From the NCBI RefSeq assembly GCF_047511655.1, contig NC_133392.1, forward strand, positions 159,020,542 through 159,084,541: DNA of 64,000 nucleotides, given 5' to 3'. Source of the DNA: Castor canadensis. Taxonomy: Eukaryota; Chordata; Mammalia; Rodentia; Castoridae. The notes beneath the pieces are model-generated. The model did no database searches. It had not been told where the DNA came from and saw nothing but the letters and a program-made list of their open reading frames with translations. The translations under genes and the position numbers were made by a program. Positions 1 to 64,000 of the stretch are shown here, in pieces; position 1 is the stretch's first letter, and every line of letters begins with the position of its first letter.

Positions 1-230
1 TGAGGCACTCCTGCCTCTCCCATGATCCCAGTGGTTTATGCAAGATTTGCACTTAGAGAAAAAGGCTTCAAGTAAGCAAGCAGGAGCCAGGTCGGCCCTA
101 CAAAGGGACTCTGATCTTCCCTTCAGAGGACGCTTGAGTGATGAGGTCTCCCCGTGCTGAGTAGGAGGTGCCCAGCAGAGTTCTGGTTTCTTCACTCCCT
201 TAAGAAGCCTAGCATAAGCTGGAACTGGTG

Positions 231-401
231 GCGAGGATCACGAGGATCAGGGTTCAAGGCCAGCCCAGGCAAATAGTTCGTGAGACCCCCATCTCCAAAA
301 TAACTAGAGAAAATGGCCTGGAGGTGTGGCTCAAGTGGTAAGAGTGCCTACTTTGCTAGTGTGATGTGAAGCCCTGAGTTATAAAAAACAAAACAAAAAA
401 A
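231..401 (+). repeat. Composite B1-like/ID-like SINE
   Basis: A 7SL-type arm (ggttcaaggccagcccagg) is joined to a tRNA-Ala-type arm (gtggctcaagtggtaagagt, gccctgagtt) ending in an A-rich tail. This is the characteristic lineage SINE of the window. Confidence 0.75.
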
Positions 402-729
402 CCCCTAGCATTGGGAAGTGGCTGTCATGTGGAGCAGGCTGTTGGAGAAATTGTCCCTAGGCAGGGCTTGAGGTGCCCACAGGAGGAATTTGTGGAGCCC
501 AGGATCGGTGTATGTAGGAGATCAGCTATTTCAACTCTTCTTTGAGAGATTTCTTCCTTGGTGCTTTTATAACCAAAATACTTAAAAAAATTTTTGATTT
601 TTGAATTGTCACTGAAGTGTAATTACAAACTGTGACCTTAATGATAGGCTCATTCTCAACAACTGCATGAATGTTCACCTTCTTAGGGATTGCTTTTCAC
701 ATCAGGTGTTTTGGGTCCATTGTCCTGAA

Positions 730-735
730 AATAAA
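730..735 (+). promoter_or_regulatory. AATAAA, possible 3' end of the upstream neighbour
   Basis: The hexamer sits in AT-rich unique sequence resembling a 3' UTR. Assignment to Rpl22 rests only on expected gene order. Confidence 0.25.
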
Positions 736-2674
736 CATTTAATAGTTTAACAATAATAAGAGCTCTCATTTAAAAATTACTGGATATGTGTAATCAAAGG
801 CTCATTTTTTTCTACCATCCAGTTTTTGTCTTGCTTTGCCTTTGGTCATTAGCTAATACCACTTCTATGCAGACTTCTGGAAGAATAGGGTAGGGGGTGC
901 ATCGTAAATGATGAGCATCTCGACTCTAATTTGTTGCAAATTAAGCAGTTGGAGCTTTTCTTGAATGATATCTTGACTTTCACAGCCTCACCTTGGGAAT
1001 TGGAGCCAAGGTTAATGTGTGCGTGTGTGTGTTCACACATGTGGCAGTGGGGGTGCTTTCAGGTGCTGTGGTGGAGCAGAAGACCTATGAAAGGTTCTAA
1101 TGTCCACCATTAGAGAGGGCTTGTGGGGCTGGTAAAATCTTAAGGCTTTTTTCCTGGATGGTTAGCAGTCAGGGAGACAGGAAAGAGCCTAGAAGCCCTC
1201 TGAAGATGCAGGCCCTGCTCAAGATTCCATGATCTGGGGCTCCTTTGACCTCTCTGCTCAGTGGCAGGAAACAGCCTGGACTGAGGGAGCCCTTTGGGTT
1301 CTTAGCCTACCTGCTGGCTGTGTCCTCCCCCCCCCCCCACTGTGCTGATCCAACATCTCTGTCTACGGTATGCTTTAAACATGATCTGAGAGATGAAGAT
1401 TCCCAGCACCCTGCACGTTGATCTTGGCAGGCTGGATAGACCTGCCTTTGCCCAGAAATGAATAAAGAAGAGCTTTTGTTTGGGGCTTGTTGGCAATTAA
1501 TTTGGGTGGCACGAGGAGAAAGCTTCAGTATAAATCTAACCCTCTCAGGGCTATCCATCGCCTGTGGCCGGCAGAATGTGTTTGGGCCACCTCCCCAAGG
1601 GGTCTTTAGCAAAGGTGCCAGAACAGGGAAAACCTTCCTGGGGATGGCTCTGGGCACTGGTAACTGCTTGCCTAGATGGTGCAGGTCTGAGGGTTTGTGC
1701 TACAACATCTTCCCAGCTTTCAGCTTCCCAAGTCAGGTGGATCCTACCATCTGTGACAGCGGTGGTCTCCAGTGGCCCCCCTGCCCCGCCCCCACGTCTA
1801 TGGACACAGGCGGTGAGAAAGGAAGCCCTCCCTTTACTGGCCCTTGTGGGATTAGAGAGCTGGTGATCCTGCTGCCCCTTAAACTTCGGCGTTCTTAAAG
1901 CAGCTTTAAGACCTGCTGCAACCAGACTGAGAGCGCTCACTTAAAATTCCAGTCTTGCTCCCCAGGGCTTCGGCCTCCATCTTCACCTTTAACAGGTGAA
2001 GGGCTGGCCCGGGCAAGTCCTTCCACCTCTGCGACAGGTGTCGCTTCTGAGTGGGAGTTTGGGGCGCAGACCACGCAGGGCCGCACCACCCTCTGGGGTC
2101 TGGATCTTTTGGAACTGGATCCAGTCTGGTGGGGTGTTTTGGAAGACAGCACGCGGGCAATGGGAGCAGGGGGTACCATGGGTGAGGCAGGGGTCAGCTT
2201 GCACGAATTTCTTACGGAGGAATCACACCCATAATCTTTACAGTGTCCCTTCCTCAAGGGCGGAACACATTTTTCTTCTAATTCTCTTTGGAAAGGGGGT
2301 TAGAAGCATGTGGAAGCTGGAACCCAAGTGCGGGGCGGGTCTAGTCCGTGTGAGCCTAGCCGGGAAGCTTGCTGGCCCGCGCCCTGGAGACCCCGCCTCC
2401 GCGACCTTGGGTACCCTGGGGCCAGAGAGCCTTCGCGGGCGGGGCGGTGGCCCGGCCCAGGGCGTGCCGAGGCGGTGTTTCCTCGCCTCCCTGCGCCCGG
2501 GCCATGAAGTCCCCACTGCCGGCTCGGCCGTCGGGTCCCAGGGCACGCGGGCGCCTCGACGGCTCCCTCTATCCGAGCGCCACTGTCCCCCACGCTCACC
2601 CCGAAGTTCAGGACTAGTACCCCCAACTTGTTCTCGGCTGTTAACTAGTCGCGCTGCCGGAACGATGGGATGGG

Positions 2675-2688
2675 GTTGCCACAGCAAC
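2675..2688. promoter_or_regulatory. RFX X-box (GTTGCC-AC-AGCAAC)
   Basis: A near-perfect inverted repeat of the form GTTNCC N2 GGNAAC, the RFX-family binding motif, sits about 345 nt upstream of the start codon. Binding is inferred from the motif only. Confidence 0.6.
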
Positions 2689-2695
2689 CAGACTG

Positions 2696-2703
2696 GACGT
2701 CAC
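2696..2703. promoter_or_regulatory. CRE-like site (GGACGTCA)
   Basis: It matches TGACGTCA at 7 of 8 positions and lies 8 nt after the X-box. RFX and CREB/ATF sites often act together in promoters. Confidence 0.45.
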
Positions 2704-2866
2704 AATCCGGGCATGTGTGCCGCCCCCCCACCCCCCGCCGTGCAGCCGGCGCTGCCGCCGCCACCCTCGGCCGGCTGCGGGACTCGGGCTGCGGGGCGCG
2801 GTGGGCGGAGCGGCCCGGGCTTTGCGGGTGCGGGCTAAGGCGGCCGAGAGGAAGAGGGGTCGAGAC

Positions 2867-2898
2867 GGGGGGGTGGAGGTTTGGGGGGGTGGGGGGGG
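2867..2898 (+). promoter_or_regulatory. G-quadruplex-prone G runs in the promoter
   Basis: Runs of 7, 7 and 8 guanines occur within 32 nt, with short loops. The runs are long enough to supply four or more GGG tracts on the + (non-template) strand just before exon 1. Confidence 0.5.
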
Positions 2899-2904
2899 CA
2901 GGCG

Positions 2905-2915
2905 GCCGCCATCTT
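2905..2915 (-). promoter_or_regulatory. YY1-type element (GCCGCCATCTT on the + strand)
   Basis: The reverse complement, AAGATGGCGGC, is the YY1 consensus often found at or just after TATA-less start sites. It lies 116-126 nt before the start codon, so it may mark the transcription start. Confidence 0.5.
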
Positions 2916-2970
2916 CTCGCCGAGGCCGCCTCGCCCGCCTCGCGCGCCCGTCCGGCAGCGCACGGGTTAA

Positions 2971-56784
<53,814 letters not shown>

Positions 56785-57333
56785 TCGTCCTGGAGACTTC
56801 CCCCTGTTGCAGTGCTCATTTCCAGCTGAGGTGAGGCTGCTGCTGGCTGGGCCACTGTCCTGTGCTTCCAGCATGGCTAGAATTGGCTGTCCTTACGTTG
56901 GATTTGCTCCCTTAAGTCCCGGAGCCTTTACTACCTCTGGGGACACTGAGAGTCACTGCTGGTCTGGAGCCCTTCTACCCCAATCCCTTTGGCTCTGTGA
57001 CAGAGCCTCAGCCAGGGTGGTCACAGCCAGGATGGCTGCCCACTGGGAGGCTGAGTGCCAGGACAGGAAGGGGCCTGAAGACTTGGGCATATCCCCATGT
57101 GTGCATGTGTGTTATGTCTGTGTGCATCTGTGTGCACTTGTGGTCTCTACCATGAGTCTGGGACTGTTGACCCTAGCCTGGAACTCTGTCCTGCTTCCAC
57201 TACTCTGCTCAATGGTGGGTACCCCAGGGAGTTACCTCTTATCTCACACTTTCACTCTCTGTCCAGGACCAAGGGGTGGTCTGAGGGTTTGGAGAGGGAA
57301 GTGGATTCCAGAGAAACTGCCAGTTTCTGACCT

Positions 57334-57397
57334 CCTTTACAGGATCACAACTTCCTCCAAGTCCTGTCTGGCCCTTTACAGGATCCTTTACAGGATC
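57334..57397 (+). repeat. Triple CCTTTACAGGATC repeat in the 3' UTR
   Basis: Exact 13-nt copies start at 57334, 57373 and 57385. The last two overlap by one base. Confidence 0.95.
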
Positions 57398-60300
57398 ACT
57401 ACAAGCTGTCAGGTGGCTCTGGACCCCTCGCCACCGAAATATAACCCACTCACCTGTCTTCTTCAGCCATGCTTGCAGGGCCACCTGCCCAACCCCCACA
57501 AGAGAGAGAAGCTACTGCCTTTTTCGGAGCCAGTGCCACCTTGGGACAAAAAGGGAAACTGAGTAATACCATCACATGGAAGGTGAGAGCCCAGAAGTGC
57601 CACCTCATAGTTCAAGTGTTCTTCCACACAGTGTCACACCCACAGCCACGCCGGATGGCCTCTTCATCACCTTTTCCAGAACAACTTACTTCTTAGAAGA
57701 GATTTCATTTATCTGTACATCTTTTGCACTTTCCCATTGAAGACTCGAATGAGTTTATCTTGATAAAAGTTGGATGACGTATGGAAGATTCTGACCTGAA
57801 ACACTCATGTCTCTATCACCGGGCTCCAGACCCGAACAGAAGCTCCCTGGAGGCCCTGGAGCCACCCTGTGGACTCGGCCCAGCTGGGAGCCCTCAGTGT
57901 GGCCCCACTTCTGCCCACACCTCTGTGACTACCCTTCTGCTTCAGGTCCCTGCCTGCTTGGGACCCTGGCACCAGGTGGGTCAGGTCTGGGAGTGGCTGC
58001 CCAGCCCAATGGTGGAGATGCTGGTGGATGCCTGGGCCGGGCAGGGGAGGGTGTCTCCCACCTCCTTCCTGCCAGTGCTGAGGACCACTAGGTAGCTTTT
58101 GTCTCCCAGAGGAGCACATGTCTGTCTCTGACCTGGCATGTCTCGAAGGGCCTGGACTTTGTTGTTACCAGTGGATAGGCAGTGGCCCCAGTAGTGCATG
58201 GCAGGCCATAGAGTGTGCCCAGAAAGGGTGGGGCAGGGCCTGGACCTGGGTCAGAGGCTCTGTAGGAAGAGCTTGGAAGTCAGTTCTCTGCCGAAGTGTG
58301 GAATAGGCAGATGAGAGCTAGTGCCCCTGCAAGGCGGGATGTGGTCTTTGGGTAGTCCAGGAGACCCTGACCCTGTCCTGGACCCTGTGCCCTGGGAGGC
58401 CCTTCCCACCCACCTCTTCCCTGTGCATACTGTTCTGGGCCACAAATGCCAAGGAACCAGGCCTCTGCCTGGGGCCTGGACTCATCCCTCTTCTGACCCC
58501 AGAGAGGCCTTGATGGAACACTTGCTGCACAGGGCGGGGTCAGGGGCACAGCTGCCCTTGTCTGATTCTTGGAGGGTGTGGGGAGAGTTCCACTTGGAGG
58601 TGGGGGGACTGGACCCCATGGCCTCTGTAGACCCTTCATAGCTGGAGCCTTCCAGGCCGCGCCTTGGGCCCATCTTGTGTCTGATCCTTCTGGCCCCAGC
58701 TCAGCCTGGAGGGGACCTCCAAACCTCTATTGGGAGCTTGCCAGGGCAGGTGCCTTGGGGTACAGAATTCCAAGCTGGGCCTTGGGGTAGGGTACCAGGA
58801 AAGGCTCAGACTCCTCTCTCTGGGAGAGGCACGAGGGGCACACACTGTCTGTGACTGTGCCTTGGGATAAAGGGAGCTCAGGTGTGGGATGTCTGAGTGG
58901 CCTGTCTTGGGGACACCTGGGCAGTTGCTTGGCCCTTGCTGAGCTCCAGATGTGTGCATCTGTACTGTGGCTCTTTCTCGGAACCCCTGGAGGACTGGAC
59001 CCTCAAAGCCCCCCTTCCATCTTGGCACTTCTGCACGCCAGTCTTGATCCAAATCTCCAAGGCCAGTGGACCCTGGCACTGCAGGGGAACAGAGAGGGGA
59101 GAGCCTGGCAGGTGGAGAGGATTGCATCAGGCTGGAGTGCGGCACTCACCACCATGAAGTGTGTCATGGTGGTTGACCCTGCCTCCCAGGAAGAGCTGCC
59201 TTCCATGGGGATTTTGGTGGGGGTGGGGACTTCAGGCAAGGTGACCATGAGCTCGCTGTGCCAATCCCTGGTTGGGTGGATGGTCAGCCCTGTAGTTAGC
59301 TTCACTGGGAACAGTGCGCCCCTGGCCACAGTGGACAGGCCCTGAGGATTGGACCTGGAGGCATGTATTGAGCAGGGCAGGTTTGTTTCCCTAGCTCCAC
59401 TCCAAAGTTGGTGGTCCCTTCCCTGTTGGCACCTCTTCCCCTCTCTGCTTCTCAGGCCATGTCTGGGCCCCTTTGACCTCTCCTCTCCAGGCTTGAGGTG
59501 TCATCCCCAGCCTGCTGGCACCACGGAGGGCTGTGCTCTCCATGACCAGCGTCAGGGAAGCCCTGGAAGGTTTCTGGTTGGCTGGCTTGGGAGAGAGAAA
59601 AGTTTCTTCAGAATGTCCTCATTTTGGTCCCTTAGTTGTCTCCTGCCAGGTTCATGATGGAGCTGGAGCAGTGTCTGTCTGGCGTCTTCTGGCAAGGTCT
59701 AGTGTTGCTGCTTGCAGAGTCCGGGTCCTTGAGCACAAGTCTGAGTGGCAGCTGCATTCTTTTTTTTCCAGCTTCTTTTAGCTCACCAGTGTGATAGGGT
59801 TCCTGGGGAAGCACCTTTGGGCCGAAGGTTTTGGAAGGCTCTCAGACATGGGGCATTTAGGTTGGAGCCACCGTGTCTGGAGGGGACCCTTCTCACACTG
59901 GCTTGCCATGAAGCATGTCTATTTTCTCCAAGACCTTGTATGAGGAGACACTCCCCAAAAGCCAGCTTTGTTTCCCTGCAAATTTGGCTTCTCCCAGAGG
60001 TGAGCTAGACTTCCCATTCCATATACCCAAGGGCTTCCTACAAACTGGGGCTCCCTTCCCAGAGTCCTCTGTGTGCTCCTCCACCTAGGTCTAGGCTCAC
60101 AGGGCTTGCCCCAGTGACCCCTGCAGTCCTTGCACCCAAGTCTTAGGTTCTAGGGCCCATGGAGAGGGTGTGCTTGGGGACCAGGGAGCCAGCAGCCCTG
60201 TAGAGTAGACAAGTTGGGACACTTGGAGCCCCTGTGTGTGCCAAGGGTATGAAGGGCAGAGAGGGAGCTGGAGTGGGGCACCAAAACCGACACTCTTTGG

Positions 60301-60983
60301 CTGAGGCCAAGGTCACCTTCACTGTCTTGGCCTGGCCTGCTGTGGCCAAGGATGGGGTTGTTGCCCCCGGGGCTGACCTGCACAGAACACAGTTGGGTGG
60401 AGGAAGCCATCCTGCCCCGTTTTATATTCCCAGAAGTTTACAGGTTGTGGTGCATCAGCCCAAAGTCATTGGCGTTGTGTTTATGGATTTTTTTTCCCTT
60501 AATTTTCAGATTTTTTTTTTTTAAACAAAGTATTTTTTTAGGTGCGATAACCCGGAAAGGGCCTGTTGGGTGTGTGTGTGTGTCCTGAACTCTTTCCATA
60601 GAGATCAGAGCGGAGCCCCTGGGGGTCTTCCGCGTTCAGCCTGGAGAGGAGAGAAGAAAGAGGGGTCCTGCCACCTCCATAGCGTGCCCTGGTGTCTGAG
60701 CTGGGCTGTGGAGGGAGGCTCTCTGCCCAGACCCAGACCGGCACCTGGCCCAAATAAGGGAGCCCAGCTCCTTGCCCTGGCTCAGTCCCAGGCCAGTGGG
60801 GGGGCACTTTGGGTCAGTTGGGAGGGGCTCTGGGCCTGGGGGCGGGGTCATGCTTTGGACCTGAGCTCCCCTGCAGGTTGTAAGTTGTCCCCAGTCTTGG
60901 CCTGGGGAGGCTGGATGGAGACTGTAGCTACCACAGTCACCTTTACTTCGTACTCTGTGTGTATGTTTCGGTTTCTGTGTTTT

Positions 60984-60989
60984 AATAAA
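60984..60989 (+). promoter_or_regulatory. Chd5: Chd5 polyadenylation signal AATAAA
   Basis: A canonical hexamer is followed 20-40 nt later by a GU-rich element (gttggtgtggttcttggtg at about 61009). This is the usual arrangement for cleavage near 61005. Confidence 0.85.
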
Positions 60990-61009
60990 TCCTTTGGGAA
61001 GGGATCGCG

Positions 61010-61605
61010 TTGGTGTGGTTCTTGGTGTCTCACTGCTGTTCAGCTGGGCTGGGGGCAGGTAGTGAGGAGATGTGGGGAGACGGTGTTGTCCTTTGAGGCC
61101 TTTGGAGCTATACTTCCAAGGCTCAGGGCTCTCTGGGATGCAGGGGACCCCAAGAAGCAGTGTGCTGGGTAGTGCCTCTCCTACATAAGCCCCCAAACAC
61201 AGTATGGTGGCTGGGCTCCCCAGATCTTAACTCCTCCTGTCACTGTGAGAACAGCAGCCAGCAGGTCTCCAGAGGCACAGGAGCCTTTCCCCAGAACCAG
61301 CCCTGGGCCCTCCAAGGTGGCAGCAGAGACTGTGTGTATGTGGTACAGAGGCGGCACCTCCGCCCACCATGGCCCCTGGGATAAATCACCCGGGAGAGGT
61401 GGGATGGGCCTCAAGGCTCTTTCCCCAATGGCTGGCCCAGCTTTTGTCCCCCTACCCCATGACCCTTCCTCTTGACCTACCCTTGGCTACAGGCACAGAT
61501 TTTGGGGAGGCCCCAGTGGGGTCCTTACAGTTGGTGGTCTTGTCCTCCCCTCTGGAGCTGCTCTTGGCTCAGCCCTGACCCTGGAAAAGAAAGAACCAAA
61601 GGCAC
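61010..61605. other. Intergenic gap between convergent 3' ends
   Basis: About 600 nt of unique sequence between the Chd5 poly(A) region and the putative - strand poly(A) site. Nothing else was recognised. Confidence 0.5.
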
Positions 61606-61625
61606 CGTGACTGACGGGCTTGGGT

Positions 61626-61631
61626 TTTATT
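61626..61631 (-). promoter_or_regulatory. Polyadenylation signal AATAAA of the convergent gene
   Basis: TTTATT on the + strand reads AATAAA on the - strand. It is about 640 nt from the Chd5 signal, facing it. Confidence 0.45.
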
Positions 61632-63208
61632 TGTCATTCCATAAATACATGGCCAGGCCTCGTCTGAGTCTTGCTGGGAAGCTTGAGGCGCACGGTGGTC
61701 TCTGCCTGGTGGGGGTGCAGTTAGCTGATGGTCATTAAAAAAGGGGGAGAGAGCACGTTACGTACATGACTGGACAAGAGCAGGGCGGGAGTTGCCCCTG
61801 CTGCTTCTGAAGACCTTGGATCCGACCATAGGCTGGGATGAGAGATAGTGGGGCTCTGTGTTTCAGCAAGGAACCCTCATCCCAGGTCAGTCACTACTGG
61901 CGAGACCCAAGTCAGGGCCTGTGCTTCATGGAGAATGGGGTGAGGGAGGCTGGAAGGCGGCCAGAGCTGGCTGGGGGTCATGGAGGTGAGACCTGGGGAC
62001 CAGGGAGAGAGCAGCTGGCCCCAGACCTGTGGCTGTGCCCTCAAGGGCCAGTGGCCAGTTTTCCCTTGGTAGGCTCTGTCTGTTCATAGTCATCTTCCTT
62101 CGGTGGTCCCACCTAAAGCCCCTCCCTCACTGCAATCCCTTCCTGCGTGGAGGACCTGCCCCCAGAAGCAGAGCTCCACCCTTCCTGCAAGTGGACATGG
62201 AAGAAACCAGGTTGCTGAAGTGCCAGGCCCGATGGAGGATGCCTGGGTCTGGGATGCCACATGTGGTCTCTGCTAAGCTCACCTGGGGTCCTTGCAGGGG
62301 CTTGGCTTTTCTAGAAAGCAATAGCCCACACTGGACAGCCACGCACACCCTGTCCACCTCTGGGGGCAGCTGTGTGCACAGGGCTGGACACTCCCTGCCA
62401 ACAAGAGGTGGGCGGTCCAACCTTCACTACCACTGGCTCGCTGTAGGGCTCTGGCCTGGCAGCAGGCACCTCCAATCCTGGCACAGAGGGGAGTGGCCTC
62501 AGCCCCCAACCTCAGCGGGGCTGGGAGTGGGGTGGGCAGTGGCCCCTCAACACACCCACAGGGCTGTTTCTGGTGAGGCTTATAGCAGGCCTTGGTGAAG
62601 AAGGCCCTCAGGCTTGTGCTACAGTGGGGCAAAGGTTCTAGGCCCCAGAATCAGCAGGAGAGCAGTGGGGAATGGAGGAAGCCAAGTGCCCCCCCCCTTG
62701 CTGCCCTCCTCCCCCTCGGTCTTTGTGGCTTTCTTACAGTGAGTTTCCCAGGCCTCCGCCCACAACAGGCCCTTGGAGAGAGGCAGGGAGGAGTCTTCTC
62801 CTCGGAATAGTGGCTCTGAAAGGCAAAGCAGGAACAGATGTGCCTGCATCGGGATGGCGTGCGCTGTGGGCAGAAGGTTCAGGTCTCTTATGGAGCCAGC
62901 TGGCACATGTTGGGATCTGTAGAACCCTGTCTCCACATAGCCCGCAAAGGCTGGGTACTGCTAGGACCTTGGCACCACAGGACTGAATCTCCAGGCAGCC
63001 TGTCTCCCTAAATTTGCGGGCTTCCTGGCGTCACCGTGCGCCAGCCAACCCCTACTGCTAAGGGGCTGGTGCTCTGCCTTCCTGCTGTCCCTCCCTTTCC
63101 TCTTCTCCCCAACCTGTCCTAGACAGGGTTGGGGGTGCATGGAGGGGAACAGCCAGTTCTCGTCGTATCTCCAGGGAGTGGGTCCTGGGATGTTCTCCTA
63201 CAACATGA

Positions 63209-63259
63209 GTGCTGCTGCTGGAGTGCTGCTGCTGCTGGAGTGCTGCTGCTGCAGCGCTG
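63209..63259. repeat. CTG/CAG-rich short tandem repeat
   Basis: Three units of GTGCTGCTGCTG(CTG)GA type, i.e. CAG-rich on the - strand, lie in the putative Kcnab2 3' UTR. Confidence 0.85.
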
Positions 63260-64000
63260 CCCTCCGGCCCCTGCAGCAGAGAAGGCCGAGGGACTCTCCC
63301 TCACTGAAAGGGTGTAAGTGTGTTCTCTGTGTGGAACCCAGGTCTACCACCCCAGCACAGGATGGAGGTGGTAGAGGCCTAGAGGAACACTGCCTTGTGC
63401 ACGTGGGCCCAGCCTGCAGCCATCTGCATACCTTGTGGACAGCAGCCACAGTCTGGCCTGCATTGCTCAACCACAGGGCCTTCTGGGGCAAGGACAGAGG
63501 AGCCTGCTGCACTGATTCCCTCCCAAGTGCTCTAGGCCTCTCTGGCATGTGACTCACCGATTGTGTACAGGGTTGAAGAGATGGGGCAATTAGCTAGAAA
63601 TCAGACCCTCACACACAATTTTTGTGAATCCCAAACCACAGAGTCAATACCCCTGGGATCCCTGCCCCTGCCAGCAAGGGTAGGGGTGGTCCCTATCGAG
63701 GTCTAGTGGGCATGGGGGTGGGGTGGGGGGCAGGTTGGAGTTGAGAAGGGCGATGAGGGGGATCGGAGTTGGGCAGCACAGAAAGTACCTTGGAAAGAGG
63801 GTCGCTCCCACCCCAACCACCAGGGCCCTGGTAGAGGGGACCCCAGGAAGCACTAGACTCCTCTTCCCAGGTGAGGGTTCTCAGCAGAGAGGCCAGCCCT
63901 GCCTGCCCAGAGGACCTGGCCAGGTCTCCACCTAGCCTTGTCTTGGGGAATCTTCACTGTAGCTGGGAGAAAACTCGGTTTCTGCTTGGAGGATGAGCCG

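Larger units (their letters stand above)
1..2329. other. Intergenic region upstream of Chd5
   Basis: No coding gene was recognised. It holds one composite SINE at 231-401, an AT-rich stretch at 540-830 with AATAAA at 730-735, and otherwise unique sequence. By mammalian synteny (Rpl22 precedes Chd5 on the same strand) the AT-rich part may be the 3' end of Rpl22. No Rpl22 coding sequence is in the window to prove it. Confidence 0.5.
56785..61005 (+). other. Chd5: Chd5 3' untranslated region (terminal exon)
   Basis: About 4.2 kb follows the stop without a convincing coding ORF and ends at the first canonical AATAAA. No earlier AATAAA was seen, so a single main isoform is likely. The length is close to the long 3' UTR of human CHD5. 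It contains a U-rich block at 60488-60540, a triple CCTTTACAGGATC repeat at 57334-57397, and two miR-204/211 seed matches (8-mer at 57550, 7-mer at 58869). The cleavage point is estimated from the signal, not seen. Confidence 0.75.
61610..64000 (-). other. Putative 3' UTR of a convergent gene (Kcnab2 by synteny)
   Basis: An AATAAA on the - strand at 61626-61631, followed on that strand by an AU-rich flank, would end a transcript converging on Chd5. In mammals the gene tail-to-tail with CHD5 is KCNAB2, which has a long 3' UTR. No Kv-beta-2 coding sequence occurs inside the window, so the identity is inferred from gene order only. It extends past the window edge. Confidence 0.4.

Overview
The window is mammalian nuclear DNA and carries essentially one gene: a complete copy of Chd5 (chromodomain-helicase-DNA-binding protein 5, the neuron- and testis-enriched ATPase of NuRD-type remodelling complexes) on the + strand. 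I resolved 41 coding exons between 3031 and 56784. All introns are GT-AG and every exon phase closes. The exons sum to 5862 nt, which is 1953 codons plus TAG. That is one residue short of the human protein as I remember it, and a missing Glu in the acidic linker between the PHD fingers accounts for the difference. PHD1, PHD2, two chromodomains, a Snf2 ATPase with all catalytic motifs, DUF1087/DUF1086 and the C-terminal CHDCT2 domain are all intact.

The lineage looks like a placental rodent. Introns carry many SINEs that join a 7SL-derived (B1-like) arm to a tRNA-Ala-derived (ID-like) arm ending in 'gaggccctgagttcaaac', together with old MIR and LINE-1 pieces. The ID/B1 composite style suggests Castorimorpha (beaver or relatives). 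That is a pattern-recognition guess, not a search result.

Layout. 1-2300 is intergenic, with an AT-rich stretch and AATAAA near 730 that may be the 3' end of the upstream neighbour (Rpl22 by mammalian synteny). 2300-3850 is a CpG-island, TATA-less promoter around exon 1 with X-box (RFX), CRE-like, YY1 and G-quadruplex-prone sequence. 3110-19966 holds the two long first introns, with a strong RE1/REST match and a conserved-looking block with a second X-box. 19967-33000 carries the lysine-rich N-terminus, PHD fingers and chromodomains. 33235-43009 carries the ATPase. 43243-56784 carries the C-terminal domains. 56785 to about 61005 is a long 3' UTR ending at an AATAAA. Beyond it, 61610-64000 probably holds the 3' UTR of a convergent gene on the - strand (Kcnab2 by synteny).

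Points that stand out: a U12-type (minor spliceosome) intron between exons 36 and 37; an intronic RE1 site; RFX X-box sequences at the promoter and in introns 2 and 11; a near-consensus CTCF site just upstream of exon 39; a tandem repeat in intron 19 that appears to have grown from the exon 19 splice donor and carries near-copies of it; a TG-rich tract starting at the exon 6 donor; and a candidate intronic polyadenylation site in intron 7 whose AATAAA contains the read-through stop codon. I found no evidence of a wholly new gene system.
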